DNA from: Symsagittifera roscoffensis
Lineage: Eukaryota; Xenacoelomorpha; Acoela; Convolutidae
Reading direction: 5' to 3'
DNA length: 64,000 nucleotides
NCBI RefSeq assembly: GCF_963678635.1
Contig: NC_087065.1
Location: 1,552,001-1,616,000 of the forward strand
Shown: positions 12,331-23,700 of the stretch, in pieces
Layout: every line of letters starts with the position of its first letter
How positions within the stretch are numbered: the stretch's first letter is position 1
Made by a program: the position numbers and the translations under genes
Notes under the pieces: generated by a model
Told to the model about the DNA's origin: nothing
The model's input: only the letters and a program-made list of their open reading frames with translations
Database searches by the model: none

Positions 12331-13025
12331 TCTTACCTTTTTTGGTAGATTCTGGCAAATTTTTTGTGCCCTACTACATATGCTAGACCACTTCCGGTGT
12401 TAGCTAATGTGTGCAGTTCTTCATCAAAATTTATACTTTTTTTTATTAGTGACAATTATGTCTCTTAGCAGTTCTAGCCCCAGTTCTCCTAGGCTACAGT
12501 TTTAAGAGTTTTGTAAAATTTTTCTGAGGTTTTTTTATTGTCCTTCTGCTGTCTACTGAAACTTTCAAATTGTTCATCGGTAAAATTTTTCCCCGCATTG
12601 AAAGTTAACTTTAACAGGTCCCAGAAGTTTGATATCTAAGCTTTTTTCCTTGGTTTCTATAGGCAAAACTGTTTTTTGTCCAATTTTTCTCAGCTAATGA
12701 GAGCTGCGATATCAGTTTTTTGCCAATATTTCTTTGTTGGTGTCCATTGAAATTAATTTTTTTTTTCGATTTCATCTCTACAGTTTTTCGTTGTAACTGT
12801 TTAGCAGTGATGTCATTTTTCTATTCTATCGCTGCGTTGCATCTTTACTTTTTGCGGAATTTTCTCACATTAGTGCGGATTTTCTCACATTTTCTGCGGA
12901 TTTTCTCACATTAGTGAGGTATTTCACTCATTCGTCGAGTTGTTCCAAAAAAATCTAATCCTTTCAAGTTTGATTTGTTAGACAGTGTCATGTAACTGTT
13001 TCCTGTATTGTTCCTCCACGCATCC
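12331..13025. other. Spacer with local TTTTCTCACATT repetition
   Basis: TGCGGATTTTCTCACATT recurs three times around 12855-12915. Nothing else was recognised. Confidence 0.4.
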
Positions 13026-13029
13026 AGTT

Positions 13030-13740
13030 TCAAGCTTTAATAATCGAGTATAATATGATCATTTATAAAAACATTCTAATCGATTATTTTATTCCGAATT
13101 TCTCATTTGTTTTTTTTTTCGCAGAAAAATCATAATAATCGATTATAATTCTTTATAATTCCTTTTGTTGGCCCATTTTGTGTTCGACGTTCCACCTGAA
13201 TTGCTTATATATTTTATGCTTTTCGTAGACGTTGGTTCATGTGAAAAGTGGGAAAATTGTTTTAACAGTATTCAAATCAGTTCAAATTATAGCCTTTTTT
13301 CATTCCTTCTTGCTTATAGTTGTTTCGTGATGCACATTTTAAGTGTTTTGACCAACCAAAGATCAGCACATTGCTTTACCTTCATGATTTTTCAGAAGAA
13401 TTGTATTTCACCTATCGCGGGATTCTTTCAACTAGTATGAAGGGATCTGTATGAAACTTTTGTTTTATGGTAAGACTTTGTATTCAAACGTACCAAAGAG
13501 TGACAAGACTTCTCAGTTTTAGAGATTTTTGTCAGTAAAAAGTAAAAAAAAAGATTATAATCTTTTATAATAGATTGTAATTGATTACAAAAAAATATGA
13601 GAGATTATGAAAGATTTTCGGAAAAATTATAATAAATTATAATTGATTATAATTTATTGTAATGCCACGAAAAATGTTATCATTATAATGGATTATAAAT
13701 TGTTTAAACATCTGAAATTTGGTGCGTAGAATTAATTAAA
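13030..13740. repeat. Cluster of ATAATCGATTATAAT-like palindromes
   Basis: About ten variants of the self-complementary motif AATCGATTATAATC or TTATAATCGATT lie in 13035-13165 and 13550-13700, with a 350-bp stretch of ordinary sequence between. Similar motifs occur at 8938-8975. The arrangement suggests the subterminal regions of a small element, but its ends were not identified. Confidence 0.5.
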
Positions 13741-15860
13741 ATTTTGATACAAGACCATTTATAGTTGTAATATAAACGATTACTTTCTCTTTTTACTGAA
13801 TGCGGGATCTCACTTTTGGTCGTCCCAAGCAGATTTATTTTCGACTTTCAATTAAACTGAGTTATCCAAAATTAGTCGATCTAGTTTATGTTTTTCGGGA
13901 CACTTCTCCGGATAGTTTTTTTTATCTGAAATCGTTATTTGCACAAAATAAAGGCTTTGTAGAGATAAACTGTTTTTGAACTAAGATTGTTGCCATTTTC
14001 TGAAGACTCTGGTTTTTATTTTTAATTGAAACTTTTTGATTTTTGAAAAAATGTTTCCCATTTGACTTTTTACCGGAAACAATTTTGCCTGAGGCATGTT
14101 TGCGGTAAATGTTTGCTTTTGACCTTTGCCGACCAAAATTTAATGTATCGATCGTGCTCCCGGCATGTTCGAATTCGCGTTTGACCCAATTTTGCTGAAA
14201 GATTATTTTGAAATAATATAATAGCACAGTTAAAGCAAAATTCATATTTATGGAGTGACTGGCTATTACTCAAAGTCTCTCTTCCTCTGATTTTTTCAAA
14301 GCTTACCACCTCGTGTACCGCATAGGCATTTAAATAAGAGATTTTGGGCGACATTGACGTATGTTGAATCAGTTAATTTACTATCATTTGTTAGCTCCGT
14401 TCAATTTTTGCATCTCTCCATAGATCGAGAGCTGAGTGAAAGTAGCATTCAAGTGACAATGGCATTTATGGCTCTTTGAGCACAAGCTGAGTAAACTTTA
14501 GTTGGAATGGAATAACTACAAAAAAGGGGAAGAGAGCAGGTGCATTATATTATTTCAAGGTTACTTTATAAAAAATGCCAAATCGCTTTAAGTCCACCGG
14601 TTCATTTTGCAAAAAAAAAGAAGTTTTTCGGAATTGCTTTTTATTACATACTCCCTCTCACTGCAAAATAGTTCAATCAAAACTAAATGCAGCAGGGGTG
14701 GGAGTCTCAGAAATGTGGATGTGGGCTCTGTGCATCAAATTCAATGCACCCCCCCCCCCCTTCTAGCCCTGCAACCCCATTTTAAATATTTAATTTTGTA
14801 TTAGAGTTCTCAAACCTTTTCGCTGCTGACGTTCCATCGACAAAAAATAACAATAATACAGGGAAAAAGCTCGTAAATCCTTCTCAGCAAACAACAGATT
14901 TGGAAAGCAATTCTAAGCTGGTTGATTTATAAAAGTGTTCACATCAAATGGCTTCATTTGAAGCTACGCTGGTGAAAAATGCAAACCATAAACGGAAAGA
15001 ATTGAACATACCAACAGAAAGGTCTAATCACACGTTCCACATGAGTGGCAACAAACAATCGTAATTTTACTACATTTTGATGCTGTTAGTTATCTCTGGC
15101 ATAATTCTTGTTAAAGATTGGCTCCTAAGGTCATGAAATGACAAGTTCAGATTCGTTAGTTTTAACACCTCGCTTAGCTTTTCAGTTTTTTCTATCTCAG
15201 TTGGAAAAACTGACGCTTGCAGTCAAAGTTCAGATATTAAAAAAATGCAAACTAAGTAGCTTAAGTATACAAAAGTCTCCCCGGCCTAATGAGCACTGAA
15301 AACAACGTTTTTCTAATATTGAGTTGATTTAACCCTTTAAAGTTTTCATACATCAAATGTCAATTTTTCAGCCATAAAACTTGCGTACTTGCCGAAAACA
15401 CACCAAAAACGAAAACAAAATGTTTTCACATCATCGACTAAGCTGAAAACTACAAAATGCATTTTCTCTGCTTCGCGACCGTAACGTTTTTCTTAAAAAC
15501 TTCACCACTTTATGACTCAAAAACGATTCAAATACCTCCAAGGGCAATTGGAACACTCAAGTCTTCACTCTGACACAAGCAGTTTTGTTTAATCTTGTAG
15601 AAACTTCGAACTGTACAGAAAACAGTCAAATACTCTCGGTTATCTTCCTGGGTCGAGGTTGAGGTTTTATGATCAGGCGGTCAAGACAAAAACTGGCATT
15701 ACGAGGCCAAACTGTGCATTTTGTGAACTGTAAGAGGATTCGCAACGGGCCAAAAATAGAATTGTTGCGGAATTCTCAACATTGCTATTTTTCTTTGATC
15801 GGCTTTGCTGTTTTGAGTTCCATGGACAAATTGCTAAAACACTGTATTGCTCTAAATTGC
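13741..15860. other. Intergenic DNA, no supported gene
   Basis: Contains a run of 12 C at 14749-14760. The short frames lack start, splice or family support. From about 15860 sequence related to the Polinton-like region begins. Confidence 0.4.
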
Positions 15861-16029
15861 TCAAAAATCAGGCGGAATCGGCAACAAATTTTGCGGAATT
15901 TGCATCAAAGTTTGCGGAATCCGGAACAGTTTGTGGAACCCATATACAAATAATAATAATATATGTGCTTAGTAAACTTAAGCTGTCGTACGACTCTTTG
16001 ATTAGTTTCAAATTCTCGGTAATAATTAA

Positions 16030-16185
16030 AAATTTTTTCCTTGTGAGATGTAATTCAGCCGTAAGTTTAAAGCTTTGATGCGCAATATGTGGTTCAAAGG
16101 TAAACTCTTTGATTGAGTAAGTTTCTCCAAAGAGACCTTTAGTTAGCCGAATAACTCTAATTCTTACAACATAAACGTCCAAAAA
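16030..16185 (-). pseudogene. Unknown Polinton-region ORF fragment, copy 1
   Basis: About 50 codons on the - strand, closely similar to the start of the ORF at 20615-20920. Both share the phrase GLFGETYSIKEFTFEPHIAH and the following TAE.HLT. There is no ATG; the frame begins at a Leu codon followed by DVY. Similarity fades near 16035. It lies divergently, about 210 bases upstream of the finger/polymerase relic, as in the second copy. Function unknown. Confidence 0.55.
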
Positions 16186-16392
16186 TTATAAAAAAAACTA
16201 AGAGTCAACATCTATTTCATCAATCAAAAAATCAGTTGGAATCTTTTCTTTTTTCTTGTAAAGTAACTCGAGGACTTTCAAATGTTTTTTGATAAGCTAT
16301 AAACTTTTTTGGGACATTTTAAATCTCCCACTTTGATATGTAGCAGATACTAGATTCTTTATTTTGATACTTAATTATTCTCCCATTTTTTA

Positions 16393-17365
16393 GCTGCCAT
16401 CGCTAAATAGAAACGAGAAAGTGCAATATAAGGACTGTGGAAACATGCATGTTAGGGCGCATGCAGCTCGACATCGAAAGAGCTGTACTATAGTGGTTAT
16501 TCCTTGTCCTGATTGTAATTAGTTCTTATACAATCAACAAGAAATGAACTATCATAAGGTCAAGAAGCATGCTCCTTCAACTTCCAAGCAATCAACGGTT
16601 TGCTCGTCTTGCGAGAAGGAATTTCCTAGTTACTATTCGCTCCAAAAACATCGAAGAAAAGATCATGGAGCAAAACAACGTAAAGCAAGTGATACGGTGG
16701 CAGACTTGAACAAGATTGTGGAGGAGGAAAGGTAAGATTGAGGAAAATTCAAAGAGGAGTTGAGTGCTTGTCAACACTTCCTGGTGGATACTGAGATAGA
16801 GAATGAGAGATATAAGGTATTTTAATTTTAAATACCTAAGTTAGATACCAAGATTATCAACGAGAAGCTTGAAGAAGTATTCAATAAGATGGATTCCGCT
16901 AAAAAAATCAATATTGCTCATGGATTTGTTCTTCTTAATGTCAAAATGGGAGAATTTCCGTTTTACTACGCACACGAAAACAATATTTGTTCGGAAAATT
17001 GCATTTACTGTGTACGAAAACGGATTTGATTACAATCCAGGGAAAAGTTGAAAAGTTTCATATCGGGGAGCAATGCACTCAAGAACGTCAGAACACAAAG
17101 TGGAGTTTCAAATTGATCACAAATGTAACTTTCTTCACTGCATTGCTCAGAAACATTCCGATGGGGTGTCCGGACAATGTCTCACCGAACCTTTACTAAG
17201 AAATTCTTCTGTAAATTGTCTTTTGTAAATCAAGGACAAGCAACCTTATTAGGATCATTTGTGTCTCGTCAGAGCATTAGCAATGTATATGAATGGGCAC
17301 TTATTCTCTTGATTCTCGTACTTCCAGATACTTCAAAAAAATATCTAGGTCCAGAAGAATAAACT
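16393..17365 (+). pseudogene. Polinton-like C2H2 finger / polymerase N-terminal relic, copy A
   Basis: The frame opens after a TTTTTAG splice-like acceptor with the same words as copies B and C. It contains a first Cys/His cluster (the GNMHVRAHAARH region), a second (CPDC...H), and a C2H2 finger CSSCEKEFPSYYSLQKHRRK. Further on is the segment that in relatives precedes the DNA polymerase B catalytic domain. A TAG interrupts the second finger, and later frames shift several times. Similarity stops near 17365, inside the polymerase-associated part. The catalytic domain is absent from this copy apart from the scrap at 19360-19440. Confidence 0.6.
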
Positions 17366-17942
17366 TACAAAGAAACAACCTTTTTCATTTTGTATTTGAC
17401 AAAAAATCTTGCTTTATAATCTCAAAAATTCTTAGAATTTCATTCAATTTCTGTTCGTTCATTTTCTACAGAGCATTCGTCAATAAGGATGCAAAATTTT
17501 TTGACATAACCTAGTATTTAGGGAAGTATATTGAGTAATTTGTCATATTCTTCTCTTTTTAGTTGTAAAGATTGACTATTTTTCCATTGATTTCTAATTC
17601 TCCGATATTCTATAAGTTCTATTTTTTGGTATCGGATCTGTATCCTATGTGATTTTTTCTTCTACCATTAAGAAGAGTCCACTCAAAATGAGATATCGAT
17701 TCTACGTCCAAAATCTGAGAGTTTGGTAAATTTTTTGACTCTATAAAAGTAAGTGAAATTTTTTGGGACTTTTCTTGTGGAACAAAATGAAAAAAACCCC
17801 ATTTTTTTTGTAAATTTTTAAGATAAATCTTCTTGAAAAACCAAAATTCCAACCCAAATATTTACCGCGAACACTGTTCAACGCGAATACTTAACGCGAA
17901 AAAAATTTAACTTACAAGACAAAAAAACATAAATAACACAAT
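17366..17942. other. Spacer inside the Polinton-like region
   Basis: AT-rich, with no convincing frame. It separates relic A from the intact - strand ORF that follows. Confidence 0.35.
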
Positions 17943-18332
17943 TTATTGTACAATAAAGTTCTCAACAAACATAAAGTCTCCGAGAACTTGAGATAGCTCT
18001 TTGAATTCGTTCAGAGTATAGTTGACATAGGCAACTTGTTTAATTGCTTCATTCTCTTTTGCAGTGAAGAGTCGAATCTGATTGTAGGGTGGTTTGTTCG
18101 CCTTGTAAATCTTGATTGTGACACAAACTTGTCTTTTATTGTAAATTGCTATGTCATACTTTTTGTTGCAGTTGGCAAGCTCTTGATCCATAGTTGACTC
18201 CTTATCAGAAGTGAGTTCCAATATAGGAACGAGTCCAAGGTTTTCAGCATCGTCAAAAACAGTATTTCTAATTGCTGAGATTGCTTCTGCTTCTTTTCCA
18301 CCAAGATAGACTTGCTGTCCTTTTCGGTTCAT
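17943..18332 (-). CDS. Hypothetical 129-residue protein in the Polinton-like region
   Basis: An intact - strand ORF from ATG (18330-18332) to TAA (17943-17945). It is soluble-looking, has no signal peptide or membrane segment, and is rich in Asn, Lys and Glu. A notable phrase is IKIYKANKPPYNQIRLFT, followed by YVNYTLNEFKELSQVLGDFM. I do not recognise a family or catalytic motif. It is flanked by polymerase relics on the other strand. The intact frame amid otherwise broken neighbours is either recent decay or chance survival. It may be a minor structural or accessory gene of the element, which is inference from context only. Confidence 0.5.
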   Translation of the reverse strand: MNRKGQQVYLGGKEAEAISAIRNTVFDDAENLGLVPILELTSDKESTMDQELANCNKKYDIAIYNKRQVCVTIKIYKANKPPYNQIRLFTAKENEAIKQVAYVNYTLNEFKELSQVLGDFMFVENFIVQ

Positions 18333-19359
18333 CTGAACTCATTTTTCTTGAATAGTTAAAAGCAGGGTTCAAATTTTTTCCCCTTATAGGATTTTTGTGA
18401 CCAAACAAATTTCCCAATTCTTGTTTGATTTTTTGAGAATTCAATTTGATTGGGACTGGTGTCGTTTCGTGACAGCTTTTTTCAAAAGGAGAACAGGCTG
18501 ATAAATTGAAGAAAAATGAAAGAAATGATTTTGAGGTTAAATTAAATGGAGTTAAACACTATGAGTAATTCAATAAACCATAAAAAGAAGTAGAACTATA
18601 AATAGAATTTTTGTGTGAAGTTTCCAAATATGGAATTGTGTAGGAGTTACTAGGTTTTCCTATATAAATCCACAGTTCTTATCAAAAATTATTGTTCCAG
18701 CTGGCTGCAGCTATGTGTTAAGCTCTTCCCAGAGTTGAATCAGATTATATTGAAAAATTGCAATTTATTTTCGTTTCCAGTTATTTTTATGAAAAACATA
18801 TAGCAATCCATAATTTTTTTTGTCTCTACCCACAATGATTACTGTTTTTTGGAAATTTTTAATTTCCATATACTTCTGATTGGTTCATCTTTCAATCAAA
18901 TTTTACAGCGATTAAGTAATTTTCATTTCATATACCAAATTATTGATTGTTTTTACACTCTGTACAAATACAGATTTTATTTGAATGTTAATTCATCAAC
19001 TGGCGAAATTTTTAATCAACTTGACCGCGCTGTTCATCACAATTTGAATTTGAAATGAGCAGAAAAAATTCCAAGTGTTGCAAAGAAAAGACTGTTTCTC
19101 AAAAAATTCAATTGCCACTATTTATGTTCTAACCAGAAACTAGCTTCCACACAAACTATCGGTTCAGTTTTTCTGGAAAAAGTTCGTAAAGTAAAAAACT
19201 CAAAATATGAACAAGACTTGTTAGGAATAATTTACTGTTTGATTGATGGTTATGGATTTGTAAATTGTGATCATGTCAATTTTTTAATAAAATTTTTTGA
19301 CAACTTTTGATAATCCATCTATTTTCTCTAAAACTCTTAAAAAATCACCAAAAAATTTT
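18333..19359. other. AT-rich spacer, nothing recognised
   Basis: No frame similar to the other Polinton-region copies was found here by eye. Short frames only. Confidence 0.35.
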
Positions 19360-19440
19360 AAGAACAATAGATCGAACAATTTCAGCAAACATCTTATGAC
19401 TTGTAAAGATCGGGTACGACTCTTTTATCCAAAGAATGTA
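19360..19440 (+). pseudogene. Short polymerase-gene scrap
   Basis: About 75 bases nearly identical to 22911-22988 of relic C, from CGAACAATTTCAGCAAACAT to the TATCCAAA(G/A)AATGTATATACAC phrase. It shows that copy A once extended further and lost or rearranged the DNA between 17365 and 19360. Confidence 0.7.
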
Positions 19441-19534
19441 TATACACTGTTCTCATAAATAAAATGAAATTGAAGAAGCCAAATAATTACAAAAAACGAA
19501 GTTAAAACCAAACAACAATTATTTGCAACAACAT

Positions 19535-19629
19535 TCAATCAAAGAGCTGTCGAGCAGCAGAAAAATTCTGGAGGTTCTCTATAGAGCTGGACGAGGTTGT
19601 AATGGTTGTTGAGGAGCTGAAGGCGCCAT
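19535..19629 (-). pseudogene. Tiny frameshifted ORF downstream of the 19.6-19.9 kb gene
   Basis: On the - strand an ATG follows the stop of the previous ORF after only five bases. It opens MAPSAPQQPLQPRPA and then hits a TAG. Moving one base restores an open frame to a TGA near 19535. The very tight spacing is typical of compact viral-type gene arrays. Product unknown. Confidence 0.4.
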
Positions 19630-19634
19630 TGTTT

Positions 19635-19929
19635 CTAAAAACCCTCATCTTTATCTATTTTGTTGTGGTTTTCGGCTGGAAACAGAAAGTCGTCGACTGG
19701 TTGAGCCACAAATATTGAGTAAGGAGTCTCGGAGAAGTTCGTTCCCACATGCTCAGACACTGACTCCATCATTTGCATTGTTTTAAAATGGTTTTTTGTG
19801 ATGAGTACTTGTGTCATATGATTTTCATTGAAATCCCATCGCATCACTTCCGCAATGTGCCAGAATTGGATTGGGATGTCCATTCGTGCCAGAAAAACTT
19901 CAGAGACTGTTTCTCGCACTTGACTATGT
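19635..19929 (-). CDS. Hypothetical protein of the Polinton-like region
   Basis: About 95-98 codons on the - strand ending in DKDEGF and TAG. No in-frame ATG is seen at the upstream edge; the frame is open to an AAT just past 19929 and then meets a TAA, so the start has probably decayed or lies in another frame. Composition is acidic with Met/His-rich stretches (NHFKTMQMMESVSEHVG) and no membrane segment. The family is not recognised. The next ORF starts five bases after its stop. It may be a minor structural protein of the element, by position only. Confidence 0.45.
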
Positions 19930-20614
19930 ACTAGATCAGGACGAAAATTTTACAGAGTACTTGAAGTTGCTGTTTTGCAATGAGAAGATCATTTTGAGCA
20001 ATTAGTTGAGTAAAAGATACAGTGTAAGAACAAGAAGGATTTAGAGCTGAGAGAGGAGGTAGTTGACGGTAAATTTTTTGAAATAAAAGTATTTAGAGCC
20101 GTGAAAGGAGGAAGTTGATGGGTAGTTTGGTTGAAAGAAACTGATTTTTAGTTAGGAGAGAGGGGTAATTTCAACTCGAAAGTGTGGGTTTAACCGATCC
20201 GAATTGATTTTCCTTATATGAATTGTAGTCGTGTCCAATAAGATTTCAGTTATTTCAGTTTCTTTTTCTGGAAATTTTATATAAAAATCGTGTCCAATCG
20301 GAAACAAAGTCACATTTTATAGACTTTTTACACATTGCCATTTCCAATCACTTTTTGTTCAATTTGTCGTTTCTAATCAGAGGACCCTTTTAAGGGCTTA
20401 AGTCTTTCAAATAAGTAAGAAATATACACAGAAGCAATCGCAAAAATAAATGATTAAAAGTTGTTTGATGTAAAAATAAGAAATATTGCCAATTTAATTA
20501 ACAAAAAAAGAAAATTAGAACAAGTAGCAATTCCAAAACTATTTCTCATCAAATTAATTGAATTTTTTGTATGAAATCAACAAGAAATTGCTGATTTTTA
20601 AGTAGATAGTCATT
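19930..20614. other. AT-rich spacer inside the Polinton-like region
   Basis: Contains two similar phrases GTCCAATAAGATTTCAGTT and GTCCAATCGGAAAC near 20233-20310. Nothing further was recognised. Confidence 0.35.
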
Positions 20615-20920
20615 TTATTTGTCTTCGATGTAAAATTGAGAGGATAAATCAAACTTGATAAATCTCTGGAAATCTGATTCCAAACTTGATGATTCAGGAT
20701 TTTGACCTTTGAGGATCCTTAAAGAAATGAAAGAAAAAAGATCCTTGCTGGGGAATTTTTTTAAACAAATTTCTTTGCTTGTGAGGTGAAACTCAGCCGT
20801 AAGTTTGAAGCTTTCATGCGCAATATGTGGTTCAAAAGTAAATTCTTTGATTGAGTAAGTTTCTCCGAAAAGACCTTTACTTAGCCGAAAAACTCTATTT
20901 TGTACAATGTAAACGTCCAA
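20615..20920 (-). pseudogene. Unknown Polinton-region ORF, copy 2
   Basis: About 100 codons. The first 50 match the fragment at 16030-16185. The frame starts with a Leu codon rather than ATG, and the same Leu-Asp-Val-Tyr opening occurs in copy 1, so these may be internal pieces of a longer ancestral gene. It ends in a Ser/Phe-rich tail and TAA. It sits divergently, about 175 bases before the + strand finger relic. No function is assigned. Confidence 0.5.
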
Positions 20921-21094
20921 AAAATTATGAAAAAATAATAGTTAACATATATTTCATCAATAAAAAAAATCAGTTGGAATTTTTTCTTTTTCTCCGGTAA
21001 GTAAATTTTTTGGGATATTTTCAATCTACCACTTTGATATGTTCCAAGTACTAAATTCGTTATTATAATACTTCATAATTCTCCCTTGTTTTAG

Positions 21095-21540
21095 CTGCCG
21101 TCGCTGAATAGAAACGAGAAAGTGCAGTTTGGGGACTGTGGAAACATGTATGTTAGGGCGCATGCAGCTCGACATCGAAAGAGATGTACTATAGGAGGTA
21201 CTTCTTGTTCTGATTGTAATTACTTCTTTTACAATCAACAAGAAGTGAACTATCATATGATCAAGAAGCATGCTTCTTTAACTTGCAAGCAATCAACGGT
21301 TTGCTCGTCGTGCGAGAAGGAGTTTCCAAGTTAATATTCGCTCCAAGAACATCGGAAAAAAGAAGATGGAGCAAAACAACGGAAACCAAGTGATACGGTG
21401 GCAGACTTGAACAAGATTGTGGAGGAGGAAAGGTGAGATAGAGGAAAATTCAAAGAGGAGTTGAGTGCTTGTCAACAGTTCCTGGTGGAAACTGAGATAG
21501 AGAATGGGAGACATCAGGTATTTAACTTTTAAATGTCTAT
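21095..21540 (+). pseudogene. Polinton-like C2H2 finger relic, copy B
   Basis: The first of two tandem copies of a 582-bp segment (21095 and 21677 are matching points). It has the Cys/His cluster near 21125-21180, CSDC...H near 21208-21270, and the CSSCEKEF finger, where a TAA replaces a Tyr codon after FPS. It stops before the polymerase-associated region, where the duplicated unit begins again. Confidence 0.65.
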
Positions 21541-21676
21541 ATTAGATACCAAGATTATCAATTTTTTCTTTTTCCCCTGCAAGTAAATTTTTTGGGACAT
21601 TTTAAATCTCCCACTTTGATATGTACCAAGTACTAGATTCTTTATAATAATACTTAATAATTCTCCCATTTTTTAG

Positions 21677-23290
21677 CTGCCGTCGCTGAATAGAAACGAG
21701 AAAGTGCATTGTGGGGACTGTGGAAACATGTATGTTAGGGCGCATGCAGCTCGACATCGAAAAAGATGTACTACAGGAATTACTTCTTGTCCTGATTGTA
21801 ATTACTTCTTTTACAATTAACAAGAAATGAACTATCATATGGTCAGGAAGCATGCTTCTTCAACTTCCAAGTCCAGGCAATCAACGGTTTGCTCGTCTTG
21901 TGAGAAGGAGTTTCCAAGTTACTATTCGCTCCAAGAACATCGGAAAAAAGAACATGGAGCAAAACAACGGAAACCAAGTGATACGGTGGCAGACTTTAAC
22001 AAGATTGTGCAGGAGGAAAGGTAAGATGCAGGAAAGTTCAAAGAGAAGATGAGTGCTTGTCAACAGATCCTGGTGGATACTGAGATAGAGAATGGGACAC
22101 ATCAGGTATTTAGCTTTTAAATGTCTAAGTTAGATACCAAGATTATCAACGAGAAGCTTGAAGAAATATTCAATCAGCTGGATTCCGCTGAAAAAAAAAT
22201 CAACATTGCTTATGGATTTGTTTTTCGTAATGTCGAAATGGTAGAATTTCTGTATTGCTACGCACACGAAAACAATTTAAAAAAATTGCATTTACTGTGT
22301 ACGAAAGCGGTTTTGATTACAATCCAGGGAAAAGTTGAAAAGCCTGATATTGGGGAGCAATGCACTCAAGAATGTCAGAACACAAAGTGGAGTTTCAAGT
22401 TGATCACAAATGTCACTTTCTTCGCTGCATTGCTCAAAAACATTCCGATGGGGTGTCCGGAGAATGTCTCACCGAACCTTTACTAAGAAATTCTTCTGTA
22501 AATTGTCTTTTGTCAAACAAGGACAAGCAACCTTAGAAGGATCACTTGTGTCTCTTCATAGCAGTAGAAATGTATATGAATGGGCCAATCTTCTCTTGAT
22601 TCTCCTACATCTAGATACTTCAGCGAGTTTTTATCAAATCCTGTACATGATCCTAAAAATTTTGGCGGAGGTTGCGTTGAAGTTTCACTTCTTGTTGAAG
22701 AAATGATCAAATGCAGCATCTTTATATACGATTTTGACGTACAAGAGGGAGATCACTTGGGAGAATTGGCACGTCTGAGTATTGGAAGGTTTGACAAAAC
22801 AGTCAAACTATTGCGACTCAACAATCATATCATTGATACAAACGATATTCACTCTTGTTTCGATGTCCTACGTGTTTTCGATGTCATACCTGAGACTGTT
22901 TCTTCAATAGTTCGAACAATTTCAGCAAACATCTTATGACTTGTAAAGATCGGGTACGACTCTTTTATCCAAAAAATGTATATACACTTCGAGAAAAACT
23001 TTTTAAAAAGTTTGAAGGTTTCAATATACCAGTTTCGAAAGATAACACACTACTCAACAACCTAGCCATTTTCGATTTTTAGTCGATACGTGTCCCAACA
23101 GATGAACTGAAAGCTACCCAAAAAACAAAGAGCCCATAATAGTCGGATTTTTCATTCTGCAGTATGCAAAGCTGACAATGCTTGAGCTTTACTACAATTT
23201 TTTTGACAAATTTTGTGACGTAAATAAGTTTGAGGAATTAGAAATGTTCACGGATTCGCTGAGGAAAATTTGTATGATTGTATTCGTCCC
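21677..23290 (+). pseudogene. Polinton-like finger plus DNA polymerase B N-terminal relic, copy C
   Basis: The longest copy. Order: Cys/His cluster; second finger CPDC...H, interrupted by a TAA near 21818; C2H2 finger CSSCEKEFPSYYSLQEHRKK (near 21890-21955); a coiled, charged linker; then the polymerase-associated region in pieces at 22121-22486, 22580-22939 and 22930-23080 in changing frames. IFIYDFDVQEG followed by GELARLSIGRFDKTVKLLR marks the part I recall upstream of the DNA_pol_B_2 domain. Beyond 23080 only scattered words persist. At least four frame breaks make it inactive. Each copy has a different stop in the finger region, so they decayed independently after duplication. Confidence 0.65.
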
Positions 23291-23700
23291 CAAAAAGAGT
23301 GACTGAGAAAAGTTGAGAAAAAAAGATTGCAGAGATTCATTTAGAGCAGATTCAAAAACAAACTTTTTTCTACGAACATGTTGTAGCGTTCACAAGAAAC
23401 ACGATAAACGAGAGCCTGGACTGTTTAAAGAAGAATTTAGGTGTATGGAGATGATATGTTTATTTAGCAAGACTTAATGTTGCTATGACAAAAAAAACAG
23501 ACAAGATAAAGTTTAGCAGCAAAGGAGTGAACAAAAGAGTTCCACAGGAATCTGGCGAAGGCCTTATTGAAAAATAAGGGAGAGTACTCGACGAAGCAAT
23601 CAACTTGACTTCAACAAACAGAGGTTTTAGAACCTTAGAACCATTAATCAAATGGTTTCTACATACGAGCAAACAAAGAAAGGATTGAGTTATTTTTACC

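Larger units (their letters stand above)
15860..23700. mobile_element. Cluster of decayed Polinton/Maverick-like copies
   Basis: The region has at least three partial copies of one cassette: a short - strand ORF (16030-16185 and 20615-20920), directly followed on the + strand by a C2H2-finger and polymerase-associated reading frame (16393-17365, 21095-21540, 21677-23290). Between them are unknown - strand ORFs (17943-18332, 19635-19929, 19535-19629). A further + strand polymerase fragment survives at 19360-19440. The layout and the + strand protein match what I recall of Polinton/Maverick DNA polymerase B genes of cnidarians and other invertebrates. No integrase, ATPase or capsid gene could be recognised, and no terminal inverted repeat was found, so the identification rests on the polymerase part only. 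Every + strand copy carries stops or shifts, so the element is inactive. Confidence 0.6.
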
